Source of the DNA: CAMDPA01 sp965223035
GTDB lineage: Bacteria > Pseudomonadota > Alphaproteobacteria > Rhizobiales > Hyphomicrobiaceae
DNA length: 64,000 nucleotides
Assembly (NCBI GenBank): GCA_965223035.1
Contig: OZ244980.1
Coordinates: 2,666,001 to 2,730,000, forward strand
Reading direction: 5' to 3'
The stretch's first letter is position 1. The number at the start of each line of letters is the position of its first letter. The notes beneath the pieces were generated by a model, which worked only from the letters and a program-made list of their open reading frames with translations, did not search any database and was not told the origin of the DNA. The position numbers and the translations under genes are program-made. Positions 58,305-64,000 of the stretch are shown one piece after another.

Positions 58305-60536
58305 ATGTCAGAACTCCTGCTCGAGTTGTTGTCTGAAGAGATTCCCGCCCGCATGCAGGCGCGCGCCGCGGAACACTTGCAAAGCATGGTGTTGGCAGGG
58401 CTACGCACGCACGGCCTGCCCGTGGGCCAAGCGCAAGCCTTCGCCACGCCGCGCCGGCTCACGCTGACGATCGCCAACGTCGCGGCCGGCTCGCCGGCGG
58501 TGACGGAGGAGCGCAAAGGGCCCCGTGTCGGTGCGCCGGAGCGGGCCGTGGCCGGCTTTCTGAAAGCTGCAGGGCTCGGCTCGATCGACGAGGCAGCCGT
58601 CGTCAAGGACGCCAAGAAGGGCGACTACTATCTCGCCAAAATCGAGCGTCCGGGGCGAGCGGCCGCGGACGTCGTTGCCGAGGTCATCGCTGCCACTATC
58701 GTCAAGTTTCCCTGGCCCAAATCCCAGCGCTGGGGCGACGGTACGCTGACCTGGGTGCGGCCGCTGCATAGCATGATCTGCATGCTCAACGGGCAGGTTG
58801 TGCCGGTCGACGTCGACGGCATCGTCGCCGGCAACACGACGCGCGGTCACCGGTTTCACGGTGGCGAGCCGTTCGCCGTCAAGAACTTCAAGGACTATGT
58901 GACCAAGCTGAAGGCCCGCAAGGTGCTGCTCGCCGGGTCGGAGCGCGCCGCCTGGATCGATGAGCAAGCGCGCGAGATTGCCGGTACCGCCGCATTGGAC
59001 CTCGTCGAGGACCAAGCCCTGATCGCTGAGAACGCGGGTTTGACCGAGTGGCCGACGGTGCTGATCGGGACGTTTGATCCAGAGTTCCTGCAGGTGCCGG
59101 CGGATTGCCTGATTTCCGCTATGAAGATCCACCAGAAGTGCTTTGCGCTGCGGGATGAAACAACGGGGCAGCTGGCCAATCGCTTCTTGCTGGTGTCGAA
59201 CCTGGTGGCGTCCGACGGCGGCCGGCGGATCGTTGCCGGCAACGAGCGCGTGATCCGGGCTCGGCTGGCGGATGCCAAGTTCTTTTGGGATCAGGACCTG
59301 AAGCGACCGCTCGACGACATGCGCACGGCGCTGCGGGGCGTCACCTTCCATGAAAAGCTGGGCAGTCAATGGGATCGCGTCGAGCGGGTCGCTGAATTGG
59401 CCTATCAGATCGCCGGTGCGGTCGACGCGGTGCCCGAAGACGCGCGGCGCGCCGCTCAACTCGCCAAAGCGGACTTGGTCTCAGGGATGGTGGGTGAGTT
59501 CCCCGAGCTGCAGGGCCTGATGGGCCGACGTTACGCCGAGGTCGCTGGCACCAAGCCGGAGATCGCGCGGGCCATCGAGCTGCACTACAAGCCAAAAGGC
59601 CCCACTGATACGGTTGCGACCGTTGAGGACGGCGATGCAGTGGCGGTGGCAGTCGCGTTGGCCGACAAACTCGATACGTTGGTGGGATTTTGGGCCATTG
59701 GTGCAAAACCCACCGGCTCCGGCGATCCCTTTCAGCTCAGGCGCGCCGCGCTGGGTGTGATCCGGATCGTGCTGGAGAATGATCTTCGTATTGCGCTGCG
59801 CAGAACGCTGCAAAAGCCGTTGCTCAACGCCTTGTCCAGGCGGGTCGCCCGCGAGCTTGCCACCGACACCGGGGACCTGGAAGGCTTCATCCAGGATAGC
59901 TATACGCTGGGTGATGACGTCGACCTGTTGGATCTTTATGCCGAGCGGCTGGCCCAGGCCGGGGCCGCACAGCAGTCCAAGGACATGCCTGGCTTGCTTG
60001 AGACGACCTTCAATGATCTGCTGGCCTTTTTTGCCGAGCGGCTGAAGGTGCATTTGCGCGAAAAGGGCGCGCGGCATGATTTGATCGATGCAGTGTTCGC
60101 ATTGGGCGGCCAGGACGATCTGGCCCTGATCGTGCGGCGGGTGGAGGCGCTGAGCGAGTTTCTCGAGTCCGATGATGGTGCCAATCTGTTGGCGGGCGTG
60201 AAGCGGGCGGCCAATATCCTGGCGATCGAGGAGAAGAAGGACAAGGTCAGCTACGCCGGCACCTATAGTCTTAAGCTGCTAACGGAGAAGTCGGAGTTGG
60301 CGCTAGCCGCGGCGATTGAGGCGGTCAAGCAGGACACGGTGGGCGCCATCCACGTTGAGAATTTTGCGGGTGCGATGCGGGCGCTGGCTGAGCTACGCGC
60401 GCCGGTCGATGCGTTTTTCGAGCACGTGATCGTCAATACCGATGATCCCGAGATCCGCAAAAACCGGCTGCATCTCCTGTCCGAGATCCGCGCAGCGACG
60501 CTCAGCGTGGCCGACTTTTCGAAGATCGCGGGCTAG
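58305..60536 (+). CDS. glyS: Glycyl-tRNA synthetase beta subunit
   Basis: A 743-residue subunit of the alpha2beta2 enzyme, slightly longer than usual. Landmarks are LLLELLSEEIPARMQ, ATPRRLTLTI, KGPRVGAPERAVAGFLKAAG, RWGDGTLTWVRPLHSMICM, GHRFHGGEPF and the HD-type region (AKADLVSGMVGEFPELQGLMG). The glyQ alpha-subunit gene, normally just upstream, is absent from the window; a 244-bp gap and the channel gene precede it. The stop TAG lies in the CTAG at the edge of a decayed IS. Confidence 0.95.
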   Translation: MSELLLELLSEEIPARMQARAAEHLQSMVLAGLRTHGLPVGQAQAFATPRRLTLTIANVAAGSPAVTEERKGPRVGAPERAVAGFLKAAGLGSIDEAAVVKDAKKGDYYLAKIERPGRAAADVVAEVIAATIVKFPWPKSQRWGDGTLTWVRPLHSMICMLNGQVVPVDVDGIVAGNTTRGHRFHGGEPFAVKNFKDYVTKLKARKVLLAGSERAAWIDEQAREIAGTAALDLVEDQALIAENAGLTEWPTVLIGTFDPEFLQVPADCLISAMKIHQKCFALRDETTGQLANRFLLVSNLVASDGGRRIVAGNERVIRARLADAKFFWDQDLKRPLDDMRTALRGVTFHEKLGSQWDRVERVAELAYQIAGAVDAVPEDARRAAQLAKADLVSGMVGEFPELQGLMGRRYAEVAGTKPEIARAIELHYKPKGPTDTVATVEDGDAVAVAVALADKLDTLVGFWAIGAKPTGSGDPFQLRRAALGVIRIVLENDLRIALRRTLQKPLLNALSRRVARELATDTGDLEGFIQDSYTLGDDVDLLDLYAERLAQAGAAQQSKDMPGLLETTFNDLLAFFAERLKVHLREKGARHDLIDAVFALGGQDDLALIVRRVEALSEFLESDDGANLLAGVKRAANILAIEEKKDKVSYAGTYSLKLLTEKSELALAAAIEAVKQDTVGAIHVENFAGAMRALAELRAPVDAFFEHVIVNTDDPEIRKNRLHLLSEIRAATLSVADFSKIAG

Positions 60537-61209
60537 GGCGGATTGAGTATCAGGCTCGATTGATCATTGCGGCGAAGCTGTCGTCGGTTTTGGCGCTGCG
60601 CAGAGCGATGCGCTTGAACGGTTTGAGTTTGCAGTAGAAGTTCTCGATGAGATGGCGCCATTTGTAGATTTCAGCGTCGATCTCAAGTGGCGCCACGCAA
60701 TGCGGCATTTGCGAAATGGCGACCTTGGCGCCAGGTTCATGCCACGCACGATGCTCCAGCTCACATCGAACGCCTTATCGGCCAGCAAAGCGTCGAACGC
60801 AACATCTGCAATCAGCGGCGCGACACCGACCGTGTCGTCGCGATGGCCCGGCAGAAGCTGGAACCGCACCAGCTTGCCAAGCGCATCCGTGAGCGCCAGG
60901 ATCTTGGTGGTCAGTGCGCCTTTGGAGTTGGCTATCGCCTGGCTGTGAGGCCCCCTTTTGCGCGCTGTCGGTGACGGTGTACCTTCACCATCGTTGCATC
61001 GACCATCGCATACGCCATATCAGGTTTACCGGATAAGGCTCAGAACATGCGATGAAAAACGTCGAGCTTCACCCACTCTCGAAAGCGCTTGAAGACCGGG
61101 TTCCACTTGCCGAATGCTTCCGGCAGGTCGCGCCACGGGCTGTCCTCCCCTCAAAAGCAAGCTTGAATCAGAAAACAAGTGAGTTGGCAATCCCGATATT
61201 CAACAGGCC
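60537..61209 (-). mobile_element. Decayed IS5-family element
   Basis: A minus-strand transposase relic. Recognisable pieces are FQLLPGHRDDTVGVAPLI, LLADKAFDVSW and an altered end of the DDE domain, with several frame breaks and a degraded 5' part. Right-end sequence CAACAGGCCCTA matches the repeat of the IS at 37384; the left end (TAGGGCGGATTGAG) is diverged. It lies exactly between the stop codons of two convergent genes. Confidence 0.8.
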
Positions 61210-62088
61210 CTAAAGCGCGTTTCCGACATACCGCCCCGTCTGGCACGCGATGCCGCGCGCCTTCAGCCGCGCACAGGTCTGTTCCGCCTGCCGTGTGGTC
61301 CCGAACGGGCCGGCCAACAATGTGAACGGATTGCCTGATCCATTGGCCGAAATCCGATAGCGTGGCGCCAGCTTGGTCAACAGCCGACCGTTGGCGGTCG
61401 TTAACGCCGCCCAGTGCAGCCGCAAGGTGTCGAGCGAGTCGCCGCTGCCGACCACGATGCCGACCGGCCCCTTGACGGCCGGTTTGCTGACCTTGGCTGC
61501 GCCGAACCGCGCCGGTGGTGGCCTGCGCGGCGCCGCGACGCTGCCGGTTGTGATGGCGGACGCGGAATTGCTTGGATTGATTACCTTGACGCCGGACGTG
61601 GTGGGCCTGCGCGCCGCCACCTTCCTGGCTGCGGAAGCTGCCTTTTGCGGCCGCGCTGAGCGCGCGTTTGCCGTTGCCCGAGGAGGCGTTGGCTTCGCCT
61701 TTTGCGCGGCTTTGGCCTCGCCCGCCGACGCCATCTTGCCCGACTGTTCGGCGAGCTTTGCCTCTGCATCGGCCAACCGCCGCTGCAGCGCGTCACCGGC
61801 CTCCTTCTGCGTTTGAATTGTGCTTTTGGCGGCGGCCAGATCGTGCTGGAGGCTATGCACCCACTTTTTGAGCGTCGCTACCTGTTGCACCAGGTCCTGT
61901 TGCACGACCTCGGCTTCACGCTCTGGTTGAGCTGCCATCGGCAGCAGGCCGGTCAGCAGTTGGGGGTTGGCGGCGGCCACCGTCAAATAGCCGAGCGAGC
62001 CCGCGGCAAGTGCTGTCCAGCCGATCAAGTAGCCGCTGAAGATCGTCTTGCGGCTGGCCGGCGTGGGAGCCCGATTGTCACTTCGCAT
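61210..62088 (-). CDS. SPOR-domain membrane protein
   Basis: A 292-residue protein with a short cytoplasmic N-terminus, one membrane segment (GYLIGWTALAAGSLGYLTVAA), a periplasmic coiled coil (VVQQDLVQQVATLKKWVHSLQHD), an Ala/Lys/Pro-rich linker, and a C-terminal domain of the SPOR type (LDTLRLHWAAL, YRISANGSGNPFTLLAGPFG, ACARLKARG-like end). SPOR domains bind denuded glycan strands at division sites. ATG 62088 has GGAG upstream. Confidence 0.8.
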   Translation of the reverse strand: MRSDNRAPTPASRKTIFSGYLIGWTALAAGSLGYLTVAAANPQLLTGLLPMAAQPEREAEVVQQDLVQQVATLKKWVHSLQHDLAAAKSTIQTQKEAGDALQRRLADAEAKLAEQSGKMASAGEAKAAQKAKPTPPRATANARSARPQKAASAARKVAARRPTTSGVKVINPSNSASAITTGSVAAPRRPPPARFGAAKVSKPAVKGPVGIVVGSGDSLDTLRLHWAALTTANGRLLTKLAPRYRISANGSGNPFTLLAGPFGTTRQAEQTCARLKARGIACQTGRYVGNAL

Positions 62089-62434
62089 CTTGCTTCTCCA
62101 AACACTAATGGGCGCGCCCTCGACAACCCAAGACTGCATTTATGGCGAAGCTCAAATGAGTCTGCTTGCAGGGTCAAGGCGATGGACCGGTGCCGATCGG
62201 TTGAATTGTGGATAGAGTTGGATCAGCCACGCTGAGGACCGACAAGTGCATGACGAATCGTGTTTTCTAACGGCCCTTTCATGCCACGATTGCATCGTTG
62301 TGTCGCAACGGCCAACGGCGTGAGCCGCAATCGGGATTGGCGCTCGCGCCGACACATGGACGTGGCCGGGTTGCGGGTCACGTCGCGGCGTGGACGACGG
62401 CCATTCAAGGGTCGCAGTTGTTGGGAGCAGTGGC
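62089..62434. other. Divergent gap before glmU, no gene
   Basis: About 350 bp between divergently transcribed genes. I see no RNA or coding feature. It should hold the promoters of the SPOR gene and of glmU. Confidence 0.4.
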
Positions 62435-63802
62435 ATGAGCAACACCGGTCTGCTTGCGATCGTCCTCGCCGCGGGCAAGGGCACGCGCATGAGATCAGCT
62501 AGGCCCAAGGTGCTCCACGAGATCGGCGGGCTGACGATGCTCGGTCACGTTTTGAGCGTGGCCGCACAAGTTGCATCCGACCATATCGCCGTCGTGATAG
62601 GGCCGGACATGGATGCCGTCCGAGACGAGGCCGTCACCCGCTCCCCTTCCACTGGCATTTTTGTCCAACCCGAGCAGCGTGGTACCGCCGACGCCGTTTT
62701 GGCCGCGCGCGAAGCGCTGCAGAACCATCGCGGCGATGTGATCGTCCTTTACGCAGATACGCCGCTTCTGACCGCGGCGACCATCGCCCGAATGCGCGCG
62801 ACGCTGGATGCGGGTGCGCATGTTGCCGTGCTGGGCTTTAAGGCGGCCGACCCCTCTGGCTACGGCCGTCTGCTGACCGATCACGACGGCAGTTTATTGG
62901 CCATCCGTGAGGAAAAAGATGCCGATGTGAACGAGCAAGGCCTGGGCTTTTGTAATTCGGGTGTGATGGCCTTTCGCTGCCAGAACTTGCTGTCGATTTT
63001 GGATCGGATCGGCAACGCCAATTGGAAAGGCGAGTACTATCTCACCGATGCCATTGCGCTGGCGCGCGGCGACGGTCTGATGGCGGTCGCCGTCGAGTGT
63101 CAAGAACAAGAGGTGATCGGCATCAACAACCGCGAACAGTTGGCCGTGGCTGAAGCCATATTCCAACAGCGCCGCCGCAGACAGGTGATGGCTGAAGGCG
63201 TAACGCTGACGGCCCCAGAAACCGTCTATTTCAGTTATGACACCACCCTCGGTGAAGATGTCGTCATCGAGCCGAACGTGTTTTTCGGGCCCGGGGTGGT
63301 GGTGGAAGACGGCGTTGCCATCCGCGCCAACTGCCACATCACCGATACCCATATTCGCACCGGCGCGAGCATTGGTCCGTTCGCCCGCTTGCGACCGGGT
63401 GCCGATGTCGGCCCCAACGCGCACGTCGGCAATTTCGTCGAGGTCAAGAACACGACGCTGGAGGCGGGGGCCAAGGCCAATCACCTCGCCTATTTGGGCG
63501 ACGGCTGGGTCGGCGCCGGCGCCAACATCGGCGCCGGCACCATTTTTTGCAACTACGATGGTTTCTTCAAATATCGCACCGAGATCGGCCCGGGCAGCTT
63601 TGTTGGCTCAAACAGCTCGCTGGTGGCCCCGGTGACGATAGGACCTGGCGCTTACATCGGCTCCGGCAGCGTCATTGCGCGGGATGTGCCAGCCGATGCG
63701 CTGGTACTCGAGCGCAGCCAACTGACGACCAAATCGGGCTGGGCAGCGGCCTTCCGTGAGAAGATGTCTCATCGGAAGGCCAAGGCGAAAGGTTCAAGCT
63801 GA
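62435..63802 (+). CDS. glmU: Bifunctional UDP-GlcNAc pyrophosphorylase / GlcN-1-P acetyltransferase
   Basis: A 455-residue enzyme making UDP-GlcNAc. The N-terminal uridylyltransferase has LAAGKGTRMRSARPKVLHEI, VQPEQRGTADAVLAA and LYADTPLLT. The C-terminal left-handed beta-helix has hexapeptide repeats (VVIEPNVFFGPGVVVEDG), GPFARLRPGADVG, and GAGTIFCNYDGFFKYRT with the catalytic region. ATG 62435 with GGGAG upstream gives the normal N-terminus. glmS follows 177 bp later, which makes a hexosamine operon likely. Confidence 0.96.
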   Translation: MSNTGLLAIVLAAGKGTRMRSARPKVLHEIGGLTMLGHVLSVAAQVASDHIAVVIGPDMDAVRDEAVTRSPSTGIFVQPEQRGTADAVLAAREALQNHRGDVIVLYADTPLLTAATIARMRATLDAGAHVAVLGFKAADPSGYGRLLTDHDGSLLAIREEKDADVNEQGLGFCNSGVMAFRCQNLLSILDRIGNANWKGEYYLTDAIALARGDGLMAVAVECQEQEVIGINNREQLAVAEAIFQQRRRRQVMAEGVTLTAPETVYFSYDTTLGEDVVIEPNVFFGPGVVVEDGVAIRANCHITDTHIRTGASIGPFARLRPGADVGPNAHVGNFVEVKNTTLEAGAKANHLAYLGDGWVGAGANIGAGTIFCNYDGFFKYRTEIGPGSFVGSNSSLVAPVTIGPGAYIGSGSVIARDVPADALVLERSQLTTKSGWAAAFREKMSHRKAKAKGSS

Positions 63803-63979
63803 TAAACTCTGACGCGTCATTTGTCTTGAGCCCGCGACCAGAATGGGCGACCTACCAGCACGTGCTGGCACGTCAGCGTTCAGCAGAGATCGGAAGCCAG
63901 GGTTCATCAGCAGCTGCTGACCGGGCGTCGTCGGGATAGCGAGATGACGTTCACGCAGCCGACCAAGGAGTTCAGTGGG

Positions 63980-64000
63980 ATGTGCGGCATCGTCGGAATT
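63980..64000 (+). CDS. glmS: GlmS N-terminus, cut by the window edge
   Basis: Seven codons, MCGIVGI, with AAGGAG nine bases upstream. Cys2 is the glutaminase nucleophile of glucosamine-6-phosphate synthase, and the position after glmU is the usual one. Only the start is visible. Confidence 0.85.

Noticed and set aside
63851..63875. Rho-independent terminator between glmU and glmS
   Set aside because: The palindrome CCAGCACGTGCTGG is not followed by a T-run, so termination there is not supported.

Overview
The window looks like a high-GC alphaproteobacterial chromosome, possibly of the Rhodospirillales. The evidence is the conserved block dnaB-alr-radA-cvpA-purF (45.9-52.8 kb), the pair glmU-glmS at the right edge, and a cofE-cofD pair for cofactor F420, which is patchy in Alphaproteobacteria. 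The lineage is an inference; no rRNA is present.

About 0-38.5 kb is accessory DNA. Its right edge is set by dusA (38.57 kb). Just upstream of dusA lies the 5' end of a tyrosine integrase gene in the opposite orientation, cut by an intact IS5-family element; this is the arrangement of dusA-type integrative elements. From the left, the island carries a PD-(D/E)XK nuclease-like gene overlapping an MT-A70 adenine methyltransferase gene, an IS200/IS605-type element with an internally deleted tnpB, small phage-like genes and an orphan BrnA-type antitoxin. Next comes a HigB/HigA-like toxin-antitoxin (TA) pair. A phage module follows (6.8-23.2 kb): portal, prohead protease, HK97-type capsid, putative holin, GH19 endolysin, overlapping Rz/Rz1-type spanins, head-tail connectors, a tail-terminator-like gene, a broken VRR-NUC/sheath-like remnant and a large Ala/Lys/Arg-rich protein. 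I see no terminase, tail tube, tape measure or baseplate gene. A second TA pair and a transposon fragment sit inside this module. HicAB and an inverted second copy of the first TA pair follow it.

At 26.0-29.7 kb is an IetAS-like ATPase-subtilase defence pair. ietS is interrupted in frame by a 146-bp miniature element flanked by CTAG; the rest of the gene can be read on the far side. A surface-polysaccharide cargo follows (30.5-37.0 kb): two GT4 glycosyltransferases, a methyltransferase and a glutamine-dependent asparagine synthase. One glycosyltransferase carries an N-terminal module that is also present in a truncated neighbour.

The core region (38.6-64 kb) holds dusA; a minus-strand eutA-like / MFS / amidase operon; a ubiquitin-fold sulfur-carrier-like protein with a BNR-repeat protein; purF, cvpA, radA, alr and dnaB; cofE-cofD; tRNA-Glu(UUC); a cupin dioxygenase-like gene; a TerC-family membrane protein; a frameshifted voltage-gated Na+ channel gene; glyS without an adjacent glyQ; a decayed IS5-type element; a SPOR-domain protein; glmU; and the first codons of glmS.

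Several repeat families run through the window: CTAG-flanked miniature elements, solo IS200/IS605 right ends, REP-like hairpins and short tandem repeats. They give a readable history of insertion and decay. The best candidates for follow-up are the phage module that has head, lysis and connector genes but no visible packaging or tail genes, the interrupted ietS, and the unnamed N-terminal module of the glycosyltransferases.
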